Shown in pieces: positions 1-8,775 of a stretch of DNA of 54,515 nt; the stretch's first letter is position 1, and each line of letters begins with the position of its first letter. Below the pieces are notes generated by a model, which saw only the letters and a list, made by a program, of their open reading frames with translations, was not told the DNA's origin and did no database searches. Both the position numbers and the translations under genes were made by a program. Source of the stretch: Corynebacterium sp. ACRQK (GTDB lineage: Bacteria; Actinomycetota; Actinomycetes; Mycobacteriales; Mycobacteriaceae); the NCBI RefSeq assembly GCF_022345965.1, contig NZ_JAKRMU010000010.1, positions 1 through 54,515 of the forward strand. The letters run 5' to 3'.

Positions 1-2059
1 CGCCGGTGGGTGCGTCGTCGCCGGTGTCGTCGCCCCAGTAGAGGATGTTGGGGAACATACCACCGGTGCCGACTTGGGCGGTGACACGGCCGTGGTCATC
101 GTAGCGGTAGTGATACGCAGCACCATTCCGGTCACGCCAACCAGCAGTACGGCCTTGCTCATCGTAGAAGTAGCTCAATACACCAGCATGGGAGTTCACC
201 ACGCGAATGAGCTGACCGGCAGCGTCGTATTCATAAGAGATCAACCGCTGAGGTGCTTCGTCAGGGTGAGTCTGTTGGTTATCAACCCAAATGGAAGCCA
301 CACGGTTCGTAGCGTGATCCCAGACCAAAGACAAGTGAGTTCCATCGCTGCGTGTGATGTCTCGCATCTGGCCAGTGGCCTGATCCCAGGAGTACGTGAT
401 GGCCGCGCCGGTGTGGTGAACCAACGCCGTCACACCAACGGTGAAGCCCAAACCAAGATCAGCGGCGAAAGAGCCTGTGCGCAATCCTGCGCCTGCCGAA
501 TTTCCATCGGCTGCGGGGGAACGGTCCTCCACGCCCGATGTAGTGACGTAGCTCCCGTCACCAGAAACAGAAAATACGTAGGTGATTCCCTCCGCGACAT
601 TGCGCACACGGTAGGCGCCGTCAGCGAAGGAAAGTAGCCACGCGCGGCCGTCCGCACGAACCTCGGATCCGTCCGTTGGGGCTGGCGGGAACGTCAACAG
701 CGCACCATCGGGGGAGACCATGAGGACTTCGTCATCCAAGATCTCAATATGCACATCCATGCGCGAGACCCACTTGGAGCCCAAAGCTCGTCCCAACTCG
801 TGCGCAGAATTAGCATTTCGGTCGATGATCAGCGGCAAGATGCCAGGGATGTTGATGTCTTGAGTGAAATCGACCATGTTGCCCGTCGCCATATCGACAG
901 GCTCAGCAGCGAAGCAAATCTGGCCGCCGCGGGTGATCTTTGAATAGGCAGACTTGGCAAACTTTTCGCCAGCTTCGCCTGCGACACGGCTGGCTCCATT
1001 CGCCATCTTCAGTGCAGCCGAGTTGGCACCGGACTTCGCCGCCGCCTTAACAGCGGACGCAGCCTTGCCCATGCCGTGCGTTGCCTTGGCAACGGTATTG
1101 CCAAGCTTCCCGGCCTTCGCAAGTTTGGCTATACCGGCAAAAGGCAAGGAAGTCGCCACGTCGAAAAGCACCTCGCCCCACGACGCGTTGCCCGTTGCTG
1201 CAAGCAAAGCCTTCAGCCCAATGCCTGCAATCAACAGGCCAGCGCCGATTGCCTGAAGCCCAGGAACAAGAAGCAAAACGGAACCGACAATCTGCATGAT
1301 GTCAGAAATAGCGGCGAGAACGTCAGCATGATCAGACACCCAATCCTTGGTTTTCTGCCATGCACGCTCCAGCATGTTCGGATTGTCATCAAAGTCTGCT
1401 TTAGCCTGAGCCGCGATCATACCTACGGCGGAATCAACCTCTTCGCCCAAGGTTGTCTTAATGGCATCAGAGGTCGAAATATGCCCCAGCCAAACAGTCT
1501 TAACTTCCTCAAAGTGGAGGCGTGCTGCTTCCATGGCAGTCTGAGCCGTCTGCGCATCAGCTTCTGCAGAAACTGCTGCGGAGGCAGTCGCGGCACCCAC
1601 ACCTGGAATCATCGATGTGCTTACGGCGGTGGCGGTCGCTGCCGTCGCTGTGACTCGCGCGCGAGCCGCGTTGACCTCAGCCGAGTTTAAGGCGGTAACA
1701 GCGGCCTGATAGTCAGCATGGGTAGCCCGAGCTGGCACTTCAAGAGCTCCCATTTCCGTTTGAGCAGTTTTCAGCGCAAGCTCGTAAAGGTGGACGGCGC
1801 GACCAACACCTGAGTGAGACTCGCCAGTGATATCTAGATGGCTAGGGAAGTCAGCGTTCAGGAGTTCCTTGTATCGGTCGCCCTCGGAGCCCTCGAACCC
1901 GCCGTCGTTGATAGACCGCATTGCGGACGCCGCGGTCGTTGCTTGATTGCCGAAAGTAGAATAGCGACGCGCCGTTTCCCCAACGGCTCCAACGTTTCCA
2001 CCAATGTGGAAGTTCTTACCTTTGTAGACGAAGAACGGGGCAAGCAATAGTTCTGGCAT
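1..2059 (-). CDS. Rhs/YD-repeat protein, putative type VII-secreted polymorphic toxin (3' end outside window)
   Basis: Open frame of 686 codons read from the ATG at 2059 to the left edge, where it is still open, so the C-terminal part is missing. Residues about 1-110 form a helical segment with a WXG/LXG-like look (GGFEGSEGDRYKELL). Residues about 110-200 are Ala-rich helix. A hydrophobic hairpin lies near residues 250-285. A DUF6531-type motif (PVDMATGNMVDF, then INIPGILPLIIDR) follows near 385-410, and YD repeats (YEYDAAGQLIRV, YFYDEQGRTAGW, YRYDDHGRVTAQ) occupy about 590-686. This order is typical of polymorphic toxins in which an Rhs shell carries a variable C-terminal toxin. Its place directly downstream of the WXG100 genes suggests export by the neighbouring ESX system; that is inference. 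The toxin tip and any immunity gene would lie left of position 1. An AGAGG about 13 nt upstream is a weak ribosome binding site. Confidence 0.85.
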   Translation of the reverse strand, partial: MPELLLAPFFVYKGKNFHIGGNVGAVGETARRYSTFGNQATTAASAMRSINDGGFEGSEGDRYKELLNADFPSHLDITGESHSGVGRAVHLYELALKTAQTEMGALEVPARATHADYQAAVTALNSAEVNAARARVTATAATATAVSTSMIPGVGAATASAAVSAEADAQTAQTAMEAARLHFEEVKTVWLGHISTSDAIKTTLGEEVDSAVGMIAAQAKADFDDNPNMLERAWQKTKDWVSDHADVLAAISDIMQIVGSVLLLVPGLQAIGAGLLIAGIGLKALLAATGNASWGEVLFDVATSLPFAGIAKLAKAGKLGNTVAKATHGMGKAASAVKAAAKSGANSAALKMANGASRVAGEAGEKFAKSAYSKITRGGQICFAAEPVDMATGNMVDFTQDINIPGILPLIIDRNANSAHELGRALGSKWVSRMDVHIEILDDEVLMVSPDGALLTFPPAPTDGSEVRADGRAWLLSFADGAYRVRNVAEGITYVFSVSGDGSYVTTSGVEDRSPAADGNSAGAGLRTGSFAADLGLGFTVGVTALVHHTGAAITYSWDQATGQMRDITRSDGTHLSLVWDHATNRVASIWVDNQQTHPDEAPQRLISYEYDAAGQLIRVVNSHAGVLSYFYDEQGRTAGWRDRNGAAYHYRYDDHGRVTAQVGTGGMFPNILYWGDDTGDDAPTG

Positions 2060-2129
2060 GGCGGGCTAAGATCCTCTGGTCTTTGGTCAGATGAAGAAAC
2101 GAAGGGGAAATCGAAGGGGAGGGGAAAGG

Positions 2130-2154
2130 AGAGGGCTAGAGAACCTAGCCCTCT
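2130..2154 (-). terminator. Hairpin after the second WXG100 pair
   Basis: Perfect 10-bp inverted repeat (AGAGGGCTAG / CTAGCCCTCT) with a 5-nt loop. On the minus strand it is followed by a pyrimidine run (CCTTTCCCC). It starts at the stop codon of the upstream WXG100 gene and could limit read-through into the Rhs gene. The tail is not a clean U-run, so termination may be partial. Confidence 0.55.
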
Positions 2155-2447
2155 TAGGAACCAGCGATAGCTTGGGAAGCGCGGCCACGAGTCTCAGCGA
2201 CGGACTGGGTGTTTTCATCCAGCGCGCCACGAATCTGGCCCAGAATTTCCTTCAGGTTATGCGCAGCGGAAGACCACTTACCGTGAACCTGGGAGTATTC
2301 CTCCTGCTCGGAGCCTTCCCAGCTGGAAGCCAGCTTGCGGATATCAGAATCCATCTCCGACAGGGTGGACTCGATCTGGTTCATTACGCCATTGAGATCG
2401 CCAGAAGTGGACTCAGCATCGGAATTGTTGTACGCGTACACAGCCAT
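2154..2447 (-). CDS. WXG100-family protein (EsxA-like, copy 2)
   Basis: A 97-residue protein of the size and helix-turn-helix look of ESAT-6/WXG100 proteins. The turn carries W43-E-G45 (SSWEGSEQEEY). It is clearly paralogous to the protein at 2993-3298: both share an N-terminal aromatic stretch, an S/T-x-GD-hydrophobic-N-x-V-M segment, W-E in the turn and NLK followed by an aliphatic run in helix 2. Such proteins are exported as helical dimers by ESX systems. The gene lies 48 nt behind the 111-residue partner, consistent with a heterodimer pair. GAAAGG stands about 12 nt before the ATG. Confidence 0.85.
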   Translation of the reverse strand: MAVYAYNNSDAESTSGDLNGVMNQIESTLSEMDSDIRKLASSWEGSEQEEYSQVHGKWSSAAHNLKEILGQIRGALDENTQSVAETRGRASQAIAGS

Positions 2448-2495
2448 GGTGGACGTTAACCTTTCTACGAATGAAAATGTGGTGACGGTGGTTGG

Positions 2496-2831
2496 TTAGA
2501 GAATGTTGCCCTGCTGGAAATTCATGCCGGCGAACTTTTGCTGCAGCGCGCTGGTCTGCTCTTCCTCACCCGACTGGTAGGACTTGCCAGCTTCATCAAC
2601 GCGACCAGTCAGCTCCTCCAGAGCCTGCTTAACCTGATCCATGTTGTCCGACCATGCCTGAGTCATATTGTCCCAAGCTCCAACAGAGGAGCCCTTCCAG
2701 GATCCCTTCAACGGCTCCAAAGCATCCAGGAACTTGGAGGACTGGTCCATCAGGTTCTGGTGGTTGGTCTGCAGAGAAGATACGTGACCAGAAACGGCAC
2801 TGTGTTCAACGGAAAGGTGTTCGCTACCCAT
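2496..2831 (-). CDS. WXG100-family protein (EsxB-like, copy 2)
   Basis: A 111-residue helical hairpin protein with W45-K-G47 in the turn and Y85-QSG-E89 after helix 2. The latter matches the YxxxD/E export signal carried by the CFP-10-type partner of ESX dimers. I chose the ATG at 2831 because AAGGAG sits 5 nt upstream; the frame stays open to 2966, but the upstream residues look non-coding. It probably pairs with the 97-residue protein encoded next. The 160-bp gap to the preceding gene may hold its own promoter. Confidence 0.85.
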   Translation of the reverse strand: MGSEHLSVEHSAVSGHVSSLQTNHQNLMDQSSKFLDALEPLKGSWKGSSVGAWDNMTQAWSDNMDQVKQALEELTGRVDEAGKSYQSGEEEQTSALQQKFAGMNFQQGNIL

Positions 2832-2992
2832 GATTACTCCTTGTGCGAGTCCGACGACACGGGCTCGTCGATAGTGGTGAAAAACTTGTACAGGTTGGCG
2901 CGCAGTTAGATCGGTGCTGGAAAGAACAAACGCGAGAGAAGATTTCCGACCTTCACCCGCATGCACCCCGCGCGTGATATTAGCTAGCCAAG

Positions 2993-3298
2993 CTAACTGG
3001 TTTCATCGAGCACTTTGGCAATACCTTCGCGAAGCTGTGAATTGCCATCTTTCATGTTCTGTAAGGCCTCTTGGACATCCGCGAGGACGTCCTTCAGATT
3101 TGTGGCGCCTTCTTTCCACTTGGTGATGATCTCGTAGTACGCATCAGCCTCAGTGGCCTCCCAGCCCCCACGAAGATCTTCAATTGAGTTGTCAATATCC
3201 TCCAAAGTGTTCGCGATATCGCCCATTACTGTGTTGATATCGCCCTTTGTGGAATCTGCCGCCGAATCGCGGAACGCATAGTACGTAGCGCCAGACAT
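2993..3298 (-). CDS. WXG100-family protein with WEA in the turn (EsxA-like, copy 1)
   Basis: A 101-residue paralogue of the protein at 2154-2447. The turn motif is W46-E-A48 instead of W-x-G. Helix 2 (TKWKEGATNLKDVLADVQ) matches the paralogue's KWSSAAHNLKEILGQIR. The stop of the upstream 105-residue gene lies only 3 nt before this ATG, so the two are probably co-translated partners. AAGGAA precedes the start. Function as an ESX-exported dimer subunit is inferred from family and context. Confidence 0.82.
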   Translation of the reverse strand: MSGATYYAFRDSAADSTKGDINTVMGDIANTLEDIDNSIEDLRGGWEATEADAYYEIITKWKEGATNLKDVLADVQEALQNMKDGNSQLREGIAKVLDETS

Positions 3299-3301
3299 GT
3301 G

Positions 3302-3619
3302 CTATTCCTTTCCCCTGAGCTTGGCGGCAAACTGGTTGAAACCTTTTGCGGATTCGTCATCGTATTGCTGAGTGACGTCAGCGATCTTGCCCGACACATC
3401 TCCCAGCTTCCCGACGTTTTCCAGAAGGCGGTTGCGTGGGCCATCCCACTCGCCGAAGTATTCGGCCACCGCCTGCTGGATCTTGTGGCCGTGGATGGAA
3501 TCCACACCGGACAGAAAATCGGCGCCTGTCTTATCGCCTTCCAGATCGGCCTTCATGCCGGCGAGATTGTTTGCAATATCACGCAGAGATTGCAGAGGTA
3601 CTTGAATGTAATCGGACAT
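3302..3619 (-). CDS. WXG100-like protein (EsxB-like, copy 1)
   Basis: A 105-residue, mostly helical protein with W58-D-G60 in a central turn (FGEWDGPRNRLLENV). It lies 3 nt after the 233-residue gene and 3 nt before the WEA-type WXG100 gene, so the three form one operon. AGGAG stands 6 nt before the ATG. Size, turn and position indicate a WXG100-family member, most likely the dimer partner of the next product. No clear YxxxD/E signal is seen, unlike in copy 2. Membership is less certain than for the other three. Confidence 0.7.
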   Translation of the reverse strand: MSDYIQVPLQSLRDIANNLAGMKADLEGDKTGADFLSGVDSIHGHKIQQAVAEYFGEWDGPRNRLLENVGKLGDVSGKIADVTQQYDDESAKGFNQFAAKLRGKE

Positions 3620-3622
3620 GCC

Positions 3623-4324
3623 TTACTCCTGTTTCTGCAAAGCTTCCTGGCTACCAGCGAAAAAGTTCGAATCGAGTAGATCCAAACCCTCAAACGTCTC
3701 ACCCAACGTCTCTGGATGCGCCTGAACACTGTTGGCCACACGCTTCACGATGTTGCCCAGCAACTCACCAGTCTCCTCATCTGGAGCTGATCCAGAAATG
3801 ACCAACGTCCAGGTGGTGGAGGGGATGGGGAGAAACGCCTGGTGGTGGAATGTCGTGCGACGCTGAGATATTGGACCGGACTGAGTGGTGTTGGATGAGT
3901 ACAGATAGGCCGTTCCCTTGGGGGATGTGCACTGCTCAGTGGTCGCGTCCTTGGTAGAAAATGCCTGCTCCACGGTGCGCAGGCTAGCAAACTCAGGGGA
4001 GCTGTCGTACCAGCGCAACAACAGTGTGGCCGACGTTGCCTGTCCATCTTCCGAGAGGCCGGGGAGGATCAGGGTTAGAAGAATGTTTCCATCGCGGGCG
4101 GCTTTAACCAACTGCTCGAGCTGCTGAAGCACTAGCTTTTGTTCGGCCCGCTTCAAGCGGTGGCCAGGAATGTAATTCTCCGCGATCTGGGACAAACGGT
4201 GTGGTGAAGCTTCTGGGTGAGTGTCAATGCGAACCCAGTTGGTGGGTAGGGAGGCTTGCCATAGGAACCGTGGACGTGGGGCATCCGGGTGGAACCGCAC
4301 AGGCGAAGTGACCGAATTGGCCAT
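3623..4324 (-). CDS. Unrecognised protein in the ESX locus
   Basis: A 233-residue protein that I do not recognise. It has no signal peptide or membrane segment. Visible features are a PRFLWQASLPTNWVRI stretch near the N-terminus, a helical charged part around residues 55-75, hydrophobic strands (ILLTLILPGL; TWTLVISGSAP) and a helical C-terminus. AAGGAG precedes the ATG. It is the first gene of the esx operon, directly upstream of the WXG100 genes and downstream of eccC. A cytosolic chaperone-like role comparable with EspG would fit the position, but no motif shows this. Confidence 0.7.
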   Translation of the reverse strand: MANSVTSPVRFHPDAPRPRFLWQASLPTNWVRIDTHPEASPHRLSQIAENYIPGHRLKRAEQKLVLQQLEQLVKAARDGNILLTLILPGLSEDGQATSATLLLRWYDSSPEFASLRTVEQAFSTKDATTEQCTSPKGTAYLYSSNTTQSGPISQRRTTFHHQAFLPIPSTTWTLVISGSAPDEETGELLGNIVKRVANSVQAHPETLGETFEGLDLLDSNFFAGSQEALQKQE

Positions 4325-4498
4325 AAAGCCTTTCTCCTTATTAACTCACTCAATCGCACCGTCAATCTTGAATACCTCTTCGAGGATGCCATTTGAGCCT
4401 CGAGATCGCATTGCAATTTTCAATTAAAAGGAAAGACGGGGTCTTAACTTAGAGAATTCTGAGCGATGAGAAATCTGCAGGTGCGGCTGCATGGCTTG

Positions 4499-4526
4499 GG
4501 TATATATAGATAAGGTTCTAGGTCAA
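4499..4526 (-). promoter_or_regulatory. Candidate promoter of the esx operon
   Basis: On the minus strand TTGACC (4526-4521) and TATACC (4504-4499) are 16 nt apart, in the AT-rich part of the 277-bp gap between eccC and the 233-residue gene. The transcript would carry a leader of about 165 nt. A short inverted repeat (AAGGG / CCCTT) around 4529-4544 may act as the eccC terminator. I see no gene in this gap. Confidence 0.4.
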
Positions 4527-4601
4527 CAAGGGGGCGGGCCCTTATGTAAAAATGAGGCGCGTGTAAGGTGCAGTTCGCCTTAGGTTTACCTATAGTGCCC
4601 T

Positions 4602-7600
4602 CTAATTGGGGGAGCGGAAACCAAGCTGAACCAACTCCACACGGCCCGGGCCACGCACCCACTGAGCACGGCCAGTCGGTAGCTGCTGCAGGTACACCTT
4701 CGGCCACACAGCGCCTTCTTGCTTCTCTCCGCTGAGCAGCAAACCATTTGCACCGTTGTCCCGGATGCCTTGCGCGAACGTGTCATACGTGGCTCTCGAC
4801 ACACCCGCCGCGCGGCGTGCAATCCACACGTGAAGACCAATATCTGCGCCATGGGAAAGGAAGGGAACCAGTGGCCGGAGCGGGTTATTGGTTCCCTCGA
4901 ACTGCTCGAAATCATCTACCACAATGTAGATTTCGGGGCCTTGCCACCACGACCGATTGCGCAATTGCTCCTGCGTTACATCCGCAGGGGGCAAACGCCT
5001 CTCCAACTCCTTGGCGATTCCTTTCGCCAACAGCTCCGCCGCGGACTTTGTGCCAGCGTACTCACCCAGGAACTCCTCAGGACACTCGCCAAGCAAGGTA
5101 CGGCGGGCGTCGAAAATACCAAACATCACCTGGCCCGGTTGCTTGCCACGAATTGCCTCCGACATCAACGCACGAAGCGCCGTCGTCTTTCCTGACGCAT
5201 GCTCACCCACAATGAACAAATGACGCTGAGCACCATCCAAATCGAAGCGCACAGGTTGCAACGTTGATTCCGCCAATGCCACTACAGCAGGCTGACCGCC
5301 GCTGGCCTCAATCAACTCCTGCAGCATGACCTTCTCCGGCAACATGCGTACCGCAGGCGCATTCTTAAATGGGCTTGCTTGAGCAATCGCGGAAATCAGT
5401 GCCTGCGTGGACTGCTCCCGTACCACATCTGGCTGGTCCAGCACAGGGCTTGCCACATGGGAAAACAGCTTGTCTGCCGACAAGATGCGACCCGTCGGCT
5501 GACCCGCCAACTGCTCTTGCGGCTTCTTCCCGATCGAGGAATCCAGAGGATCATTCAGGCGATGTTCCAGCTTTGTGCCAATTACAGCCTGCAGCTGCAG
5601 TCGGAAATCTGCCCAGCGTCCCGTTGCAAACACCACATGCACGCCATAACCCAGGCCGCGGGCAGCCAAATTCTGAGCCTGCTCTGCCAGATCCTCAAAG
5701 TCATGCCGAAGAGTGGCCCAGCCATCGATAATGAGGAAGACATCAGCGCTGGGTAGCTCCGGAAGACGCCCTGCCGCATGAGCGCGGCGCATATCTTCCA
5801 CGCTGGACAAGCGATGCTCTGCAAAGATTCGCTCACGATCCGCGAGGAACTGCAGCATCTCAGAAAACATGCGGCGCAGCTTATCCTCATCAAAACGAGT
5901 AGCCACATCACCAACATGGGGAAGCTCCGCAAACCCGGTGAACGCCGAACCGTTCAAGTCCGCGATGTACATGGACACTTCCGCAGGAGTGTGCGTCAGA
6001 GCCGTGGCCAGAACCAGAGACTTCACCGTTGTCGTCTTGCCAGATTGGGGAGCACCCATGATTGCGACATTGCCCTGCGAACCCGCCAAATCCACAACAA
6101 GCGGGCCCTGCCATTGCTCCAAAGGCTTATCCTTCAGCCCCAGAGGAATCTGCAGTTGACCGGTGCGCTGAGCACGCATACCACGGTCAGACGTGAGCTC
6201 TACCTGGCCCAACGCTGAGCCAAGATCGATCCTGTCGGGAACCGGAGGAAGCCAGATCTGCCGGGTAGGTTCCGCAGCGGGGATCAACCGGGACACAACC
6301 AGCTCCAACGTCGTAGTTGGCTCTACCGCCGATTGGATATTCGCCGACTTCTTGGCATTCGTAGCCAGCGAAAGCTGGTGTGCCTCTACACGCTGCTGCA
6401 GCCAGCTTTCCGTCGTATTCTCTAGCTCCAGAGGCATCGGAACAGGTGGAAGCTCGCGTTCCTCCTGGGATGCGGAGGACGTGTACGGCCCCGACACATA
6501 AGCAGCCTTAAAGCGGTCAAAGATATCCGGATCCACCTTCAAATAGCCCGAACCGGGAATTGGGGGAAGCTCGTGGGCTGCCGTGGAACCAATGGCCGTG
6601 CGGGATTCGGACGCGGAAAACGTACGCAGGCCAATGCGGTAGGACAGGTAAGACTCCAGGCCGCGCAGGCGGCCTTCCTCCAAACGCTGAGAAGCCAAGA
6701 GAAGGTGCACGCCAATGGAACGGCCGATGCGTCCGATCTGCACAAACAATTCGATAAACTCCGGCTTGGCTGCTAGAAGCTCACCAAACTCATCAATCAC
6801 TACAAACAGGACGGGCAGAGGATCCATGGTGGTCGAGCCATCCTGGTCGATCTGCTTTTGTCGAATGGCGTTGTACTCTGCAACATTGGCCAAGTTGCCA
6901 GCCTTTTGCAGAACATGCTGGCGGCGCTGAATCTCGCCCAAAATCGAATCATGCAGGCGATCCACCAAGCCCGCCTCGTCCGCCAAGTTATCCACCACCG
7001 CAGCCGTGTGGGGAAGTGGCTCCAAGCCGGCAAACGTCGCGCCACCCTTAAAGTCCACCAAAACCAGCGACAGCTGATCGGGATGATGATTGATCACCTG
7101 AGCCAAGACGATGGTGCGCAGCACCTCAGACTTACCCGAACCGGTTGCGCCCACACATAGGCCGTGTGGACCCATTCCGGACTTCGCGGATTCCTTGATA
7201 TCTAGGTAGATCGGCTGCGCCTCGGCGTCAATTCCAAAAGGCACCTTCAGGAACTCATCCGCGCCACCAGGACTCCACTGGTGGGCAATGTCGTAGGTAG
7301 CGAAGTCATCAACGCCCAGCATCGCATCCAGGCTAATGGTCTGTTCAAGCGGAGCGTCCGGCGTGGCATCCTCCACCAAGCGCAGAGGTGAAAGCGACCG
7401 CGCCACGGACTCCGCTAAGGCAGGGGAGACCTCATCCAATCGGCCACGGAAACCTCCATACAGCATGCGCTCTACAAACCCATCCTCGCCAGGTTTGGGT
7501 TCGCGCACCTCACCACGGTCAATCAGCTGAACCTGGAATTCGCGGGAATCCTCAATGGATACACGGACGTCCACGTGGCTCGGCTCGTCCTGTTGACGCA

Positions 7601-8657
7601 AAGACGTGGCCAGCACAGCAATACGGGCCTTCTCCAGGCTCAACACCTGAGACAGTTGCCCCTCCAGCCAGCGTCCATGTTCGGAATCCATGTCCAGCAC
7701 CACCACAATGAAAGGCTCCTCCAGAGACTTCATTTGGTACCGGGCGCGCTCCTTCAACTCGTCATTGCGGCGCTCCACCTCCTGAAGCAACGATTGGGCG
7801 GAAGTTTCATCGTGGCTCACCTGGCGCTTGCCCAGAGGCCCATCAAACTCGTCCTCACTCAAGACGTGGGGAAGCCACAGCGCCCAATCTGCCGTATCCG
7901 CATGATCAGCCAACGGCAATGCAAAGTGGAAACGCACGTCATCAGGGGCATGGAACACCGCCGCCTGGGTGACAATCGTGCGCAGAGCCTCCGTTGTCAG
8001 CTGGGGAGAACCCACCAAACTGACCACACCACGGGCCGGAATGGCGATGGGAGTATTCTCCACGGTTTGAGTGCGCTTCAGCATGCGCTCTGCGTGCGCT
8101 TGGGAGATCGGCTCCGGAATGGCCAACGGATCCGTGGCCTCCTTCACCTTGATTCCGCACGCCAGCTGGCACGTTCCTGATCCGATGCGGGTGACCAACA
8201 CATCTTCGTCACTACGGCGCCGCTCCCACAGGCGGAAGGGATTTCGAATGGCATCCTGCAGCGCGCCTGGCTCGGGGCTGCGCATTGCCGCGACCTTTTG
8301 TTGCTCAGTTGCCTTGTCTTTTGCCTTCGCCTCCATTTCCTTTAGGTGCTCCAAGAAACGAACGCGGGCTGTTTCGGCCTCCTTGCGCTTGCCCGTGCGC
8401 GAACGCGCGAACATCACCAGCGCGCTGACAATCACCATCACGAACATCACCGAGCCGATGGCCATGCGGATAGGGTTGCCGGACGACATCATCATGAGCA
8501 CCATGCCCATGCCACCAATAACTGGTAGTAGGAACGTCACCGCATTCGCCGCCGCGCCATTGGAACGGATCGTTGGAATCTGGGCCAACTCCAACGGCCC
8601 TTGTGGCACTATCGCTCGATTCGCGCGAGCCGGACGGTGAATAATCTTGGTGGACAT
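4602..8657 (-). CDS. eccC: EccC-type FtsK/SpoIIIE ATPase of type VII secretion (fused EccCa-EccCb)
   Basis: A 1351-residue protein, the length expected for a fused EccC. Two membrane segments occur at about 40-57 and 66-84. Three ATPase domains follow: Walker A GATGSGKS (503-510) with Walker B LFVVIDEF (617-624); GAPQSGKT (868-875) with VFLIIDGW (973-980); GEHASGKT (1151-1158) with IYIVVDDF (1243-1250). EccC is the motor that binds WXG100 substrates and drives export through the inner-membrane ESX complex. Only the first domain has the canonical acidic DE pair; the second has D-G and the third D-D, as in EccC proteins whose distal domains are degenerate. It is transcribed away from eccD and toward the esx genes. 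Confidence 0.96.
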   Translation of the reverse strand: MSTKIIHRPARANRAIVPQGPLELAQIPTIRSNGAAANAVTFLLPVIGGMGMVLMMMSSGNPIRMAIGSVMFVMVIVSALVMFARSRTGKRKEAETARVRFLEHLKEMEAKAKDKATEQQKVAAMRSPEPGALQDAIRNPFRLWERRRSDEDVLVTRIGSGTCQLACGIKVKEATDPLAIPEPISQAHAERMLKRTQTVENTPIAIPARGVVSLVGSPQLTTEALRTIVTQAAVFHAPDDVRFHFALPLADHADTADWALWLPHVLSEDEFDGPLGKRQVSHDETSAQSLLQEVERRNDELKERARYQMKSLEEPFIVVVLDMDSEHGRWLEGQLSQVLSLEKARIAVLATSLRQQDEPSHVDVRVSIEDSREFQVQLIDRGEVREPKPGEDGFVERMLYGGFRGRLDEVSPALAESVARSLSPLRLVEDATPDAPLEQTISLDAMLGVDDFATYDIAHQWSPGGADEFLKVPFGIDAEAQPIYLDIKESAKSGMGPHGLCVGATGSGKSEVLRTIVLAQVINHHPDQLSLVLVDFKGGATFAGLEPLPHTAAVVDNLADEAGLVDRLHDSILGEIQRRQHVLQKAGNLANVAEYNAIRQKQIDQDGSTTMDPLPVLFVVIDEFGELLAAKPEFIELFVQIGRIGRSIGVHLLLASQRLEEGRLRGLESYLSYRIGLRTFSASESRTAIGSTAAHELPPIPGSGYLKVDPDIFDRFKAAYVSGPYTSSASQEERELPPVPMPLELENTTESWLQQRVEAHQLSLATNAKKSANIQSAVEPTTTLELVVSRLIPAAEPTRQIWLPPVPDRIDLGSALGQVELTSDRGMRAQRTGQLQIPLGLKDKPLEQWQGPLVVDLAGSQGNVAIMGAPQSGKTTTVKSLVLATALTHTPAEVSMYIADLNGSAFTGFAELPHVGDVATRFDEDKLRRMFSEMLQFLADRERIFAEHRLSSVEDMRRAHAAGRLPELPSADVFLIIDGWATLRHDFEDLAEQAQNLAARGLGYGVHVVFATGRWADFRLQLQAVIGTKLEHRLNDPLDSSIGKKPQEQLAGQPTGRILSADKLFSHVASPVLDQPDVVREQSTQALISAIAQASPFKNAPAVRMLPEKVMLQELIEASGGQPAVVALAESTLQPVRFDLDGAQRHLFIVGEHASGKTTALRALMSEAIRGKQPGQVMFGIFDARRTLLGECPEEFLGEYAGTKSAAELLAKGIAKELERRLPPADVTQEQLRNRSWWQGPEIYIVVDDFEQFEGTNNPLRPLVPFLSHGADIGLHVWIARRAAGVSRATYDTFAQGIRDNGANGLLLSGEKQEGAVWPKVYLQQLPTGRAQWVRGPGRVELVQLGFRSPN

Positions 8658-8760
8658 TACTTCAGCAAAAACTCTCTACGCACGTATCGGGGATCAACAG
8701 GACAATCGGCCGCTAGGCGCATTACAAGGGCACCCAGCCACGTGCCACACGACAATCCAT

Positions 8761-8771
8761 GTAATCATTAC
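8761..8771. promoter_or_regulatory. Palindrome GTAATCATTAC in the eccC/eccD divergent promoter region
   Basis: A perfect 5+1+5 palindrome lies 4 nt before the eccD ATG, in the 118-bp gap between divergent eccC and eccD. TAATCA within it could also serve as the eccD -10 box. It could be an operator, but one short palindrome in AT-rich DNA is weak evidence. Confidence 0.3.
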
Positions 8772-8775
8772 TACT

